Below, piece by piece: positions 49,618-59,209 of a stretch of 64,000 nt of DNA. The DNA lies in NCBI RefSeq assembly GCF_047126315.1, contig NZ_CP138953.1, forward strand, positions 3,162,001 to 3,226,000, read 5' to 3'. The notes under the pieces were generated by a model. It was not told the origin of the DNA and searched no databases. It was given only the letters and a program-made list of their open reading frames with translations. Numbering within the stretch: the first letter of the stretch is position 1; every line of letters starts with the position of its first letter. The position numbers and the translations under genes are program-made. This DNA comes from Shimia sp022448905. GTDB taxonomy: Bacteria > Pseudomonadota > Alphaproteobacteria > Rhodobacterales > Rhodobacteraceae.

Positions 49618-49956
49618 ATGAAAAAGATCGAAGCCATCATCAAGCCGTTCAAACTTGATGAAGTCAAAGAAGCCCTGCAGGATTTTGGCATCCAGGGTCT
49701 GAGCGTTGTCGAAGTCAAAGGTTTCGGCCGTCAGAAAGGCCACACGGAGCTGTATCGCGGTGCGGAATACGTTGTGGACTTCCTGCCCAAAGTGAAAATC
49801 GAAGTTGTGCTTGAGGCCGATCAGGTTGACGGCGCAATCGAGGCCATCGTGGGCGCTGCCAAAACCGACAAGATCGGCGACGGCAAGATCTTTGTCTCCC
49901 CTGTGGAGCAAGCCATCCGCATCCGTACCGGTGAATCCGGCCCGGACGCGCTGTAA
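49618..49956 (+). CDS. glnB: Nitrogen regulatory protein P-II
   Basis: A 112-residue P-II signal protein. The uridylylation site Tyr51 lies in ELYRGAEY and the B-loop signature in TDKIGDGKIFVSPVEQAIRIRTGE. It senses 2-oxoglutarate and ATP/ADP and regulates glutamine synthetase through the adenylyltransferase and NtrBC. ATG 49618 follows GAGGAGGAG and gives the conserved MKKIEAIIKPFKLDEV. It is co-transcribed with glnA 39 bases downstream. Confidence 0.97.
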   Translation: MKKIEAIIKPFKLDEVKEALQDFGIQGLSVVEVKGFGRQKGHTELYRGAEYVVDFLPKVKIEVVLEADQVDGAIEAIVGAAKTDKIGDGKIFVSPVEQAIRIRTGESGPDAL

Positions 49957-49995
49957 ATTTAACCAGAATTCAAAGCAATCAGAAGGACTAAGGGA

Positions 49996-51402
49996 ATGAG
50001 CGCAGACGCAGTTCTCCAGCTGATCAAAGACGAAGATGCGGCCTATGTCGACATCCGTTTCACCGACACACGCGGCAAGTTGCAGCACGTGACCGTGGAC
50101 GTGGATCTCGTAGACGAAGACTTCCTCGAAGAAGGCTTTATGTTTGACGGGTCCTCCATCGAAGGCTGGAAATCCATCGAAAACTCCGACATGAAACTGA
50201 TCCCGGACACCACGTCTGCCTACGTTGATCCGTTCTATGCTGAGAAAACCATCTGCATCCACTGCTCCATCGTTGAGCCAGACACCGGCGAAGCCTATGA
50301 GCGTGACCCACGCGGCACTGCCGAAAAAGCAGAAGCTTACCTGAAGTCCTCCGGCATCGGCGATGCGGCCTACATGGGTCCAGAAGCGGAATTTTTCCTG
50401 TTTGACGACGTTCGTTTCGAGAACAAAATCAACAAAGTATCCTACGAAGTTGATGCGATTGACGGTTCCTGGAACACCGACACAGAATACGAAATGGGCA
50501 ACATGGGCCACCGTCCTGGCATCAAAGGCGGCTACTTCCCTGTAAACCCAACCGACGACAGCCACGACCTGCGTTCCGAGATGCTCTCCACCATGAAGCG
50601 TCTGGGCATGAAAACCGACAAGCACCACCACGAAGTGGCGTCCTGTCAGCACGAACTGGGCTTGATCTTTGACACGCTCACCAAACAGGCCGACGAGCTG
50701 CAGAAATACAAATACGTGATCCACAACGTGGCCGCGTCTTACGGCAAATCCGCCACCTTCATGCCAAAGCCGATCTACGGCGACAACGGCACCGGCATGC
50801 ACGTGAACATGTCCATCTGGAAAGACGGTAAGCCACTGTTTGCGGGCGACAAATATGCCGATCTGTCCGACGAAGCGCTGTACTTCATCGGCGGCATCCT
50901 GAAGCACGCGAAGACCCTGAACGCCTTCACCAACCCATCGACCAACTCCTACAAGCGTCTGATCCCGGGTTTTGAAGCACCAGTTCTGCGCGCCTACTCC
51001 GCACGCAACCGCTCCGGCTGTGTCCGTATCCCATGGACCGAAAGCCCAAAAGCCAAGCGCGTTGAGGCCCGCTTCCCGGATCCATCCGCGAACCCATACC
51101 TCTGCTTCGCAGCCCTGCTGATGGCTGGCCTTGACGGCATCAAAAACAAGATCGATCCAGGCGAAGCCATGGACAAGAACCTCTACGATCTGCCTGCTGA
51201 AGAACTGGCTGGCATCCCAACCGTATGTGGCTCCCTGCGCGAAGCTCTGGAAAGCCTGGAAGCGGATCACGACTTCCTGCTGGCTGGCGACGTGTTCACC
51301 AAAGACCAGATCGAAGGCTACATTGAGCTGAAAATGGGTGAAGTTGAGCACTACGAGCACACCCCACACCCAGTCGAATTTGGCATGTACTACAGCTGCT
51401 AA
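49996..51402 (+). CDS. glnA: Glutamine synthetase, type I
   Basis: A 468-residue GSI-beta enzyme that makes glutamine from glutamate, ammonia and ATP. Conserved features include FMFDGSSIEGWK, the ATP-site NGTGMHVNMSIW, NRSG, and the adenylylation tyrosine Tyr397 in DKNLYDLPAEE. It follows glnB in the usual alphaproteobacterial operon, and a strong terminator closes the unit. Confidence 0.98.
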   Translation: MSADAVLQLIKDEDAAYVDIRFTDTRGKLQHVTVDVDLVDEDFLEEGFMFDGSSIEGWKSIENSDMKLIPDTTSAYVDPFYAEKTICIHCSIVEPDTGEAYERDPRGTAEKAEAYLKSSGIGDAAYMGPEAEFFLFDDVRFENKINKVSYEVDAIDGSWNTDTEYEMGNMGHRPGIKGGYFPVNPTDDSHDLRSEMLSTMKRLGMKTDKHHHEVASCQHELGLIFDTLTKQADELQKYKYVIHNVAASYGKSATFMPKPIYGDNGTGMHVNMSIWKDGKPLFAGDKYADLSDEALYFIGGILKHAKTLNAFTNPSTNSYKRLIPGFEAPVLRAYSARNRSGCVRIPWTESPKAKRVEARFPDPSANPYLCFAALLMAGLDGIKNKIDPGEAMDKNLYDLPAEELAGIPTVCGSLREALESLEADHDFLLAGDVFTKDQIEGYIELKMGEVEHYEHTPHPVEFGMYYSC

Positions 51403-51423
51403 TTCCGGGTCGGATCAAACACC

Positions 51424-51456
51424 AAAGGGCGCTCTTCGGAGCGCCCTTTTTCTTTT
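51424..51456 (+). terminator. Rho-independent terminator of glnB-glnA
   Basis: AAAGGGCGCTC (51424-51434) and GAGCGCCCTTT (51439-51449) form a perfect 11-bp stem with a TTCG tetraloop, followed by TTCTTTTT. It may also serve the convergent MFS gene. Confidence 0.93.
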
Positions 51457-51477
51457 TAGAAGTCCGCGGTTTCGCAG

Positions 51478-52692
51478 TTAGGCGGTCAGTTGTGCTTTAG
51501 ATTTCGGTCCGTCGATGACATAGAGCAAAACCGCAGCAGCCAACGAAAATCCAGCCCCAGCTAAGGCAACCCCCGAATATCCAAAGACCTCCGAGAACAC
51601 CGCAAAGATTGCTGACGCAATCATCATGCCGCCAAAATGGGACATCGAAATCAACGCGCTTCCCGCCCCAGGTCGGTGTTCCAGCAGGCTCTGGGTATAG
51701 CCAACCGGCACGGACAAAATAATACCCGCGCCAATCCCAAATGGCACAATCAACCACCAGGCAGCTTGCATCGAAGGCATCACTGCCAACATCGCAATAC
51801 TAAAGGCGTAAATCACTGTTCCGGCCAGGATCACTTGCAATCTTGCAAAACGTTTCAGCAAGAGCGCGCTCACAAGCATCACCGGCAGTTCCACTGCGGC
51901 AACGCCTCCTGCAAACCACCCAATGTCGGATTCTTGCCCGCCAAGGGTTGTCACCACCAACAGCCCCAGCAGGATGCCAAACAATCCGACAGCAGACGAA
52001 ACCGTGGAGATTAGCCCAAGCCGTAAAAGAAGGTGTTTCGCCGCCAGTTCTTTCAACGCCTCAAAAAACGTGAGACCGGACCCTTCCTTTACCTCAGGCT
52101 CAGAGTCAGAAGGCCACATCACGAGGATCACCACAAAAATGATCCCGTTGATCAAGGCAATCACCCAATACACCGACAAAAGATCAACGCCGCGCGCCAA
52201 GGCGATGCCCCACAAAGGTGGACTAACCGCAAAGGTCCCAGCAAAAGCCGCTCGGATCAGCGACAACCCAATATCTTTATCCAGCAACGGATTTCGCTCC
52301 GTCGCCACCGCCGCTAGCGTGAAATATTGCGTGAACGTGGTCGACGCGAGCGGAAACAAAAGTAGGTGAACGGCAAGAAAACTCGCCACGCCCGGCCATG
52401 CGCCCATAAGGATGCCGGCGCAAATACCAACAACAACACATAACAAAAGCGTGTTGCGGTAGTTTTGGGTCCGGTCCAGTAGAATGCCCACAATCAACGA
52501 CGCGATCACACTGAACAACGCGCCAACCGTGACCACCACAGCGTACACCTCATTGCTCAATTCGAGGCGTTCGATACCGATAACGGATTGAAAAGGCCCA
52601 ATCGAGGCCCCCGCAGGACCGAACAGCAAAATGCAAAGAAACGCGACGCGCAACAGCGGGTCCCGCAGCGCAGCGGCAAATGGGGCTATCAT
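51478..52692 (-). CDS. MFS transporter (sugar-efflux-like)
   Basis: A 404-residue inner-membrane protein with about 12 membrane helices in two halves joined near residue 205 by a charged loop (SDSEPEVKEGSG). The motif GILLDRTQNYRN between helices 2 and 3 is the family's motif A variant. It resembles SetA-type sugar efflux transporters, but the substrate is uncertain. It is convergent with glnA. Confidence 0.75.
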   Translation of the reverse strand: MIAPFAAALRDPLLRVAFLCILLFGPAGASIGPFQSVIGIERLELSNEVYAVVVTVGALFSVIASLIVGILLDRTQNYRNTLLLCVVVGICAGILMGAWPGVASFLAVHLLLFPLASTTFTQYFTLAAVATERNPLLDKDIGLSLIRAAFAGTFAVSPPLWGIALARGVDLLSVYWVIALINGIIFVVILVMWPSDSEPEVKEGSGLTFFEALKELAAKHLLLRLGLISTVSSAVGLFGILLGLLVVTTLGGQESDIGWFAGGVAAVELPVMLVSALLLKRFARLQVILAGTVIYAFSIAMLAVMPSMQAAWWLIVPFGIGAGIILSVPVGYTQSLLEHRPGAGSALISMSHFGGMMIASAIFAVFSEVFGYSGVALAGAGFSLAAAVLLYVIDGPKSKAQLTA

Positions 52693-52750
52693 TTAGAAAT
52701 CTCCTGTCTCGGGCACATCCCGATACACTCACTCCAACCGTAGAGGAGCC

Positions 52751-53383
52751 TCAACCAATACCTTCACGACCTTTATCAACCCGATAGTAGGCCCACAACA
52801 GCCGCGCCGCCACCGATCGCCAGGGCGACCAGCCTTCCGCCATTTGGCGCAACGCGCGCTCCTTTGGACGTTCCTCCAGATCAAACAGCATCCGCGCACT
52901 TTCCTGCAACGCCAGATCGCCCGGCGCAAACACATCCGCGCGGCCGAGAGAAAACATCGCGTAGATCTCTGCCGTCCAAATCCCGATGCCGCTGACCTTG
53001 GTCAGGGTCTTGAAAATCTCGTCGTTGGGCGCAAATCGCAGCGCCTCAAAATCAATGCCTTCTTCTGCCAAGGCCCGCGCATAGCGCATCTTTTGGCGGC
53101 TGAGCCCTGCCCCGCGCAAATCATCCTCTGATGCGGCCATAATGGCTTCTGGCGACACCAGCCCTGCGTCTTGCATCCGCTTCCAAATCGCCGCAGCTGA
53201 AGCCACACTCACCTGCTGGCTAACAATAGCACTCAGCAACTGGTCAAAACCATCCGGACGCAGCCGCAACGGCAAGGGGCCTGTCAACTCCAGCGCCCGC
53301 GCAAACCGAACATCCTGCGCCGCAAGCCATGCCGCTCCCTCCGCCACACAGTCCTCTGTCTTGATGATCCGCCCTACGTTCAC
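52751..53383 (-). CDS. DNA-3-methyladenine glycosylase II (AlkA-type, HhH-GPD)
   Basis: A 210-residue base-excision glycosylase. The helix-hairpin-helix is VSGIGIWTAEIYAMF and the catalytic aspartate is in FAPGDLALQ; IVSQQVSVASAAAIW is also typical. It removes alkylated purines from DNA. GTG 53383 was chosen because GGGGAGG is just upstream and the N-terminus then fits the family; the frame extends further to a TTG at 53434. Confidence 0.85.
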   Translation of the reverse strand: MNVGRIIKTEDCVAEGAAWLAAQDVRFARALELTGPLPLRLRPDGFDQLLSAIVSQQVSVASAAAIWKRMQDAGLVSPEAIMAASEDDLRGAGLSRQKMRYARALAEEGIDFEALRFAPNDEIFKTLTKVSGIGIWTAEIYAMFSLGRADVFAPGDLALQESARMLFDLEERPKERALRQMAEGWSPWRSVAARLLWAYYRVDKGREGIG

Positions 53384-53474
53384 ACGTGCCTCCCCGATTG
53401 TGGGGCACCTTAATCGCGCCTTGGTGAAGTGCAACCTCTGGACCTTACCTATTTAACAAGCTAACGCTTGGCGC

Positions 53475-54704
53475 ATGAGTGATACAGCGACCCTCCCGAC
53501 CGACGACAGCCGTGCAAAGCGCAATGTGTTTATTCTGGTTCTGGCACAGGCCTTCCTCGGCTCCCAGATGCCACTGATCTTCACAATTGGTGGGCTTGCG
53601 GGACAGTCTTTGGCCTCCAACGTTTGCTTTGCCACCCTACCAATTTCTGTGATTGTTTTGGGCTCGATGTTCTCGGCAACGCCGCTCTCATCAATCATGC
53701 AGAAGTATGGCCGTCGCACCGGTTTTGTGATTGGCGCTATGGGTGGAGCTTTAGGTGGCGCGATTGGCGCATATGGTCTCTATCTAAATAGCTTCCCGAT
53801 TTTCCTGGCAGGATCGTTCCTCACCGGCATCTACATGTCTGCCCAGGGGTTTTTCCGTTTCGCCGCCGCGGATACCGCCTCGGACTCCTTCCGCCCCAAA
53901 GCCATTTCCTACGTGATGGCTGGGGGACTACTGTCCGCCATCATTGGCCCCCAAATTGTGAAAGTCACTGCGGATGCCATGGTTGTGCCTTTCCTCGGCG
54001 CCTATGTGGCTGTCATAGGCATCAACTTGGTCGGCTCTCTGTTGTTTTTCTTTGTGGACATTCCCAAACCCCCTGCCCCCTCAGCAGACGCACCCAAAGG
54101 GCGCAGCCGCTGGGAATTGATCACCACCCCACGCATTGCTGTGTCGGTGATTTGCGGCATGGTGGCCTATGCTTTGATGAACTTGGTTATGACCTCCACC
54201 CCACTTGCTGTAGTCGGCTGTGGGTTTGAGCAAGATGACGCTGCAGACATTGTGACGGCGCACGTTTTGGCAATGTTTGTACCATCGTTCTTCACCGGCC
54301 ATTTGATCGCAAAATTTGGCGTCGAAAAGATCCTGGCCACAGGTATTCTAATTCTTGCCGCCGCCGGAGGCGTCGCGCTTCAGGGTGTCAATCTAGAGAA
54401 CTTCTACATCGCTCTTATCCTGTTGGGGCTTGGCTGGAACTTCGGTTTTATCGGCGCGACCACCATGCTCGCCGGAGCCCACACCGTCGAGGAACGCGGC
54501 CGTATGCAGGGTATGAACGACGTGATCGTGTTTGGTGGTGTGACGGTGGCCTCTCTGGCCTCTGGCGGTCTGATGAACTGCTCTGGCGGCGACGCCGTGA
54601 CCGGCTGGACCAGCGTGAACCTGGCCATGGCACCTTTCCTGATGCTGGCCGGTGGTGCGCTGATCTGGCTGATGTTCCGCCCTGCTGACGAAAAAACCGC
54701 CTAA
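53475..54704 (+). CDS. MFS transporter
   Basis: A 409-residue protein with 12 predicted membrane helices and motif A-like MQKYGRRTGFVIGAMGG near residue 76. The substrate cannot be predicted. It is divergent from the glycosylase gene. Confidence 0.8.
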   Translation: MSDTATLPTDDSRAKRNVFILVLAQAFLGSQMPLIFTIGGLAGQSLASNVCFATLPISVIVLGSMFSATPLSSIMQKYGRRTGFVIGAMGGALGGAIGAYGLYLNSFPIFLAGSFLTGIYMSAQGFFRFAAADTASDSFRPKAISYVMAGGLLSAIIGPQIVKVTADAMVVPFLGAYVAVIGINLVGSLLFFFVDIPKPPAPSADAPKGRSRWELITTPRIAVSVICGMVAYALMNLVMTSTPLAVVGCGFEQDDAADIVTAHVLAMFVPSFFTGHLIAKFGVEKILATGILILAAAGGVALQGVNLENFYIALILLGLGWNFGFIGATTMLAGAHTVEERGRMQGMNDVIVFGGVTVASLASGGLMNCSGGDAVTGWTSVNLAMAPFLMLAGGALIWLMFRPADEKTA

Positions 54705-54720
54705 ACAATCCGGCGGGCGT

Positions 54721-55494
54721 TTACCAGCGCCCGCTCATGCCCTGCCACAGCAAACCAACGCGTTTGCCAAACTCGCTCATGCCAAGGGCGCCTTGTGCGA
54801 CACGCTCTGGCTCTGCTTCCGCCTGGGACAGCACTGTTTCGACCTGCCAGCAACTTAAGAAGGCCTGACCGGCTTCCTTGGAAACGGACTCGCGTCTACC
54901 GCGTGCTGAGGACAACCGCGCCAAGCCATCTTTGGCCAACATGCGCACTGTTTCGGAGCGGCCATCCACCAAAGGCACACGCTGCTGTCCTTCCAGTGCC
55001 GGGATCGCCACCAACCAATTGGCCAGGGCCAAGGCGTAACCAGCATCCAGAGCGACATTTTCCTCACAAGGCCCTAAACTGCGCGCAGCAGCCAAAAGCA
55101 ATCCGCCACCTGTGTCCTGCAAGTATTTTGTTTGATGCGCCAGATCTTCAAACGGATCTTTATAAATATCCCACCGTCTTGCTTCGATCAGCCGATCCAA
55201 AACAGATGCATCCTCAACGCTCAAGACCTCCGCCAAAGGCGACACAACCTCATGCCGCCGCACCGGCTTGCCTTCGCGGATTTCCTCCAGCGCATCGCGC
55301 CACCATTGCAGGCGCATCTCGGCAATCATGGTCTCTTGCGTCACCCAGGGCGCCCGCGCAACTTCGACGTTAAACGCATAGATCGGCAGCAGCACGTCCC
55401 GCGCCGCAGGTTTCGCCGCCAACACGGCAGCAAAACGGTCCGGATCACTTCGTTGCACCAGTTCGGCACAGGCATTCAGGTCTTGCTGACTCAC
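54721..55494 (-). CDS. Squalene/phytoene synthase-family protein (NDUFAF6-like)
   Basis: A 257-residue all-alpha protein with the family pattern MRLQWWRDALEEI and RRWDIYKDPFEDLA. The aspartate-rich metal sites of true phytoene synthases are incomplete (no clear D-x-x-x-D in the first site), so it more likely belongs with the NDUFAF6-like complex I assembly group common in alphaproteobacteria. Confidence 0.75.
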   Translation of the reverse strand: MSQQDLNACAELVQRSDPDRFAAVLAAKPAARDVLLPIYAFNVEVARAPWVTQETMIAEMRLQWWRDALEEIREGKPVRRHEVVSPLAEVLSVEDASVLDRLIEARRWDIYKDPFEDLAHQTKYLQDTGGGLLLAAARSLGPCEENVALDAGYALALANWLVAIPALEGQQRVPLVDGRSETVRMLAKDGLARLSSARGRRESVSKEAGQAFLSCWQVETVLSQAEAEPERVAQGALGMSEFGKRVGLLWQGMSGRW

Positions 55495-55532
55495 GTCATG
55501 TCCTCAGACATTGGTTCTCCACCTGCCATCAC

Positions 55533-57164
55533 CTAATGGACCACCCGCGCGCCATCGTGCACAAGCTTCCAGTTCAGCGCATCCAGCAATGCCTCAAAAC
55601 TGGCGTCCACTATGTTGGCTGACACGCCAACTGTGGACCAATGCCGCCCGCTGTCATCCTCAAAATCTATGATAACCCGCGTGACAGCCTCGGTACCGCC
55701 ATTTGTGATCCGCACCTTGAAGTCCACAAGCCGCACGTCATCAATCACGCTTTGATACGGCCCAAGGTCGGACTTCAAAGCCTGCCACAAAGCGTTCACC
55801 GGTCCTTCATCGCTCATTTCATCCGCATGATCGTTTTTGAAATAGCTAGTGGTCTTATCGCCATTGGGTAGCTGCACGGTGACCACCGCTTCGCTCTCGA
55901 CCACCAAATGCCCCCGCGCATTGCGGCGACGCTCAGAAATCACCCGATAACGTTCAACATCAAAAAACCGCTCGCCAAGCCCCAGGGAATCCCGCGCTAA
56001 GAGTTCGAAACTCGCTTGCGCACTGTCATAGGAATAGCCTTTGTCCTCAGCCTCTTTGATACGGTTCAAAATATCTCCGAGCGCAGAATTGTCCTTCTGG
56101 ACCTCCAGCCCCGCATCCGCCAAGCGCTTGCGCAGGTTGCTCTGGCCCGCTTGGTTGGACATCGGAATGACCCGTTCGTTACCCACAACAGACGGGTCCA
56201 CATGCTCATAGGTGCTGGGGTCTTTTAGGATCGCGCTAGCGTGCAACCCCGCCTTATGAGCAAAGGCACTGGCTCCGACATAGGCCGCCTGTCGCATCGG
56301 CACGCGGTTCAATATGTCATCCAACATCCGGCTGGCCCGGGTCAGCCCTTCCAGCGCCTCAAGGCTCACGCCAATATCCAGCGTACTGGCATAGGGTTCT
56401 TTCAACAAAAGCGTCGGGATCAGCGTTGTCAGATTGGCATTGCCGCACCGCTCACCAAGGCCGTTCAAAGTGCCCTGTATCTGCCGAGCACCGGCATCAA
56501 CCGCTGCCAGAGAGTTGGCCACCGCATGTTCCGTGTCATTGTGCGTGTGAATGCCCAGATGGTCCCCCGGAATGCCCGCCGCAATCACCGCTTTGGTGAT
56601 CTCATAGACCTCACGAGGCAACGCCCCGCCATTGGTGTCACACAACACAACCCACCGCGCGCCCGCCGTGTAGGCCGCTTTCACCGCCTCCAGCGCATAG
56701 GCCGGGTTGGCCTTGTATCCGTCAAAGAAGTGTTCCGCATCAAACAACGCCTCGCGTCCCTGCGCCACCATATAGGCCACAGACTTCGCGATATTGTCGG
56801 TGTTCTCTTCCAGTGTGATGCCAAGCGCCGTGGTGACGTGAAAATCATGGGTCTTGCCCACCAGACACACAGCCTCCGTGCCCGCATTCATGACGGCCGC
56901 CAAGACATCATCGTTTTCCGCGGACATGTCTGCACGTTTGGTCATGCCAAAGGCCGTGAACGTGGCGTGGAGCTTTGGCTTGGTCTCAAAAAACGCGCTG
57001 TCGGTTGGGTTCGCACCCGGCCAGCCGCCTTCAATGTAGTCGATGCCCATCGCGTCCAAGGTCGCCGCAATCTGCGCCTTTTCACCGGTGGAAAACTGCA
57101 CACCCTGAGTCTGCTGCCCATCGCGCAGCGTGGTGTCATAGAGATAGAGGCGTTCCTTGCGCAT
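55533..57164 (-). CDS. cimA: (R)-citramalate synthase
   Basis: A 543-residue enzyme of the isopropylmalate synthase family. The TIM-barrel start YDTTLRDGQQTQGV, HTHND and the AHKAG segment with metal ligands are present, and a C-terminal LeuA-type regulatory domain begins near residue 390. It condenses pyruvate and acetyl-CoA to citramalate, the threonine-independent route to isoleucine. The order cimA after cysS is seen here with an 85-base gap. Confidence 0.93.
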   Translation of the reverse strand: MRKERLYLYDTTLRDGQQTQGVQFSTGEKAQIAATLDAMGIDYIEGGWPGANPTDSAFFETKPKLHATFTAFGMTKRADMSAENDDVLAAVMNAGTEAVCLVGKTHDFHVTTALGITLEENTDNIAKSVAYMVAQGREALFDAEHFFDGYKANPAYALEAVKAAYTAGARWVVLCDTNGGALPREVYEITKAVIAAGIPGDHLGIHTHNDTEHAVANSLAAVDAGARQIQGTLNGLGERCGNANLTTLIPTLLLKEPYASTLDIGVSLEALEGLTRASRMLDDILNRVPMRQAAYVGASAFAHKAGLHASAILKDPSTYEHVDPSVVGNERVIPMSNQAGQSNLRKRLADAGLEVQKDNSALGDILNRIKEAEDKGYSYDSAQASFELLARDSLGLGERFFDVERYRVISERRRNARGHLVVESEAVVTVQLPNGDKTTSYFKNDHADEMSDEGPVNALWQALKSDLGPYQSVIDDVRLVDFKVRITNGGTEAVTRVIIDFEDDSGRHWSTVGVSANIVDASFEALLDALNWKLVHDGARVVH

Positions 57165-57249
57165 AGCTTGGCCTTCCTGCGTGTCTCAAATGCAGGCCGG
57201 AGCGCCCACACGAAAAAGGCGCGCGCTCACCTGCGCACGCCTGCTTGTC

Positions 57250-58638
57250 TTAGTCCAGCAGTCCTGCCAGCTTACTCTCGTCAAATCCTGCGGCTGGAGA
57301 CAGATCCACCCCCGCTTTGCTCATACGAACTTCGACACCGGCGTCGACCAAGGCCGACTTCAGCGCATCCACCGGCGCAAAATCTTTGCTTTCCATCGCA
57401 TTTGCCCGCAATGCGGCCAGCTTATCGGCCAGCGCGCCCAGATCGACATCCCCGGCATGCACCCAGTCCGCCAATTCCTCCGTCAACAGACCCAGCAACT
57501 GCGCCCCAGCCAAAAGCGCCGCCGCATCCCCTGCACTGGCAAAACCGTGCAGTGCGGCAATCGCGCCAGCTGTGTTCAGGTCATCTGCCACACAATCCAA
57601 CACCTGTGCAGGCACGGTGGCTGCGGGCTCGACGCCCGCTGTCAACGTCCGCCACTTGCGCAACGTCGCCTCGGACTCCGCCGCCTTCTTCGCGGTCCAG
57701 TCCATCGGCTTGCCGTAATGCGTGCTCAGGAACACAAAACGGATCACTTCGCCCGGCACACCCGGATGCCCATCGTGCCCATCCAGCAGGTCGCGCACAG
57801 TGAAGAAATTACCCAAAGACTTGGACATCTTCTTGCCTTCCACCTGCAACATCTCGTTGTGCAGCCAGTAGTTCGCCATATGCTGCCCACCGTTGGCGCA
57901 GCAGCTCTGGGCAATCTCATTTTCGTGGTGCGGGAACATCAAATCGTTGCCGCCGCCGTGGATGTCAAAATGCGCGCCCAACAGTTCGTAAGACATCGCC
58001 GAGCATTCAATATGCCAGCCCGGACGACCCCGTCCCCAAGGGCTGTCCCAACCCGGAAAGTTGCCATCGGATGGCTTCCACAGCACAAAATCCATCGGGT
58101 CTTCTTTGTAGCTCGCCACTTCAACCCGCGCGCCAGCGATCATGTCATCCACAGACCGGCCAGAGAGCTTGCCGTAGTCGTCATACTTGCGCACCCGGAA
58201 CAACACGTGGCCGTCATGGGCATAGGCAAAGCCATCGGCAATCAGCTTCTCGATCATGGTGATCATCTCGCCGATGTACTGTGTGGCGCGCGGCATATGG
58301 TTTGGCTCCATCGCCCCTAACGCGCCCATGTCATCGAGATACCACTGCGTGGTTTCCGCAGTGATGTCCCCAATCGCACGCCCGCTTTCCGCCGCCCGTG
58401 CGTTGATCTTGTCATCCACATCCGTGAAGTTGCGCACATAGGTCACCTGATCGGCACCATAGACTTCGCGCAGCAGGCGATAGAGCACGTCAAACACCAC
58501 CACAGGCCGCGCATTGCCAATATGCGCGCGGTCATACACCGTCGGCCCACAGACATACATCCGCACATTTTCAGGATCGATCGGCTCAAACACCTCTTTG
58601 CGGCGTTTCAGCGTGTTGTGCAGCTTGATCTCAGTCAT
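57250..58638 (-). CDS. cysS: Cysteinyl-tRNA synthetase
   Basis: A 462-residue class I synthetase charging tRNA-Cys. Motifs: YVCGPTVYD with the zinc Cys, AHIGNAR (HIGH), and GKKMSKSLGN (KMSKS). ATG 58638 follows GAGGAG; an upstream in-frame start lacks family similarity. A 15-codon leader ending in four closely spaced cysteine codons lies about 90 bases upstream and probably controls it by cysteine-dependent attenuation. Confidence 0.97.
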   Translation of the reverse strand: MTEIKLHNTLKRRKEVFEPIDPENVRMYVCGPTVYDRAHIGNARPVVVFDVLYRLLREVYGADQVTYVRNFTDVDDKINARAAESGRAIGDITAETTQWYLDDMGALGAMEPNHMPRATQYIGEMITMIEKLIADGFAYAHDGHVLFRVRKYDDYGKLSGRSVDDMIAGARVEVASYKEDPMDFVLWKPSDGNFPGWDSPWGRGRPGWHIECSAMSYELLGAHFDIHGGGNDLMFPHHENEIAQSCCANGGQHMANYWLHNEMLQVEGKKMSKSLGNFFTVRDLLDGHDGHPGVPGEVIRFVFLSTHYGKPMDWTAKKAAESEATLRKWRTLTAGVEPAATVPAQVLDCVADDLNTAGAIAALHGFASAGDAAALLAGAQLLGLLTEELADWVHAGDVDLGALADKLAALRANAMESKDFAPVDALKSALVDAGVEVRMSKAGVDLSPAAGFDESKLAGLLD

Positions 58639-58726
58639 AAGTGGCTCCTCGGCACACGGTTGGTCCGTGGCGGGCTTACCAATTCTCAAACATGTTTGAA
58701 ATAGAAGAACGGCCCGCCTGACGATG
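58639..58726 (-). promoter_or_regulatory. Structured leader RNA between the polycysteine peptide and cysS
   Basis: Three potential stems are visible: GGCGGGC (58669-58675) with GCCCGCC (58712-58718); the palindrome TCAAACATGTTTGA (58686-58699); and CACGG (58655-58659) with CCGTG (58665-58669). The first and third share base 58669 and so would compete partly, which fits an attenuator. No long T-run is present, so control may be at translation. Confidence 0.45.
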
Positions 58727-58774
58727 TCAGCAGGTAATGCAGCAGCAAATAATAATGGTGCGTACAGTGTTCAT
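58727..58774 (-). CDS. Polycysteine leader peptide MNTVRTIIICCCITC upstream of cysS
   Basis: Fifteen codons from ATG 58774 to TGA. Codons 10-12 are TGC-TGC-TGC and codon 15 is TGC. Cysteine is normally rare, so four in six codons directly upstream of cysteinyl-tRNA synthetase strongly suggest a ribosome-stalling sensor for charged tRNA-Cys. AGGG lies 7 bases upstream of the ATG. Confidence 0.7.
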   Translation of the reverse strand: MNTVRTIIICCCITC

Positions 58775-58861
58775 GGCGGCGACCCTATGCGCGGCGCGAA
58801 CGGCGGTCAAGCCCGACATCTCTGAATTGACCAATTCGCCCCTGTGGCGCACTCTGCCGAC

Positions 58862-59209
58862 ATGAGCCGCGAAACCATCAACACCATTTGTGCCACCTTT
58901 CCAGGGGCAGAACTGTCCGACCCATGGGGTGGTGAACATGACGCCTGGAAAGTGGGTGGCAAAATGTTTGCCTGCATCGGCGCCGCAAAAACCGGTGTGT
59001 CCGTGAAAACCGACAGCATTGAAACCGCACAGATGCTGATTGACGCCGGTGTGGGCGTCAAAGCCCCCTATTTTCATCGCAGCTGGATCCACATACCGCT
59101 CGACGGCGACGCAGAAGAACTGCGCCACCGTCTGGGAGTGTCCTACGATATTGTACGTTCAGGCCTAACGAAGAAGCTTCAGAACAGCCTGCCGCCGCGC
59201 AGCGAGTAA
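58862..59209 (+). CDS. MmcQ/YjbR-family protein
   Basis: A 115-residue protein. The start MSRETINTICATFPGAE, then WGGEHDAWKVGGKMFA, is typical of the family (a CyaY-like fold of uncertain role, often described as DNA-binding). ATG 58862 was preferred to a GTG six codons upstream because it gives the conserved N-terminus. Its last 45 bases overlap the convergent transporter gene. Confidence 0.85.
   Translation: MSRETINTICATFPGAELSDPWGGEHDAWKVGGKMFACIGAAKTGVSVKTDSIETAQMLIDAGVGVKAPYFHRSWIHIPLDGDAEELRHRLGVSYDIVRSGLTKKLQNSLPPRSE

Noticed and set aside
49588..51369. 593-codon frame antisense to glnB-glnA
   Set aside because: Both sense genes are certain; the antisense product has no family resemblance and arises from codon bias.
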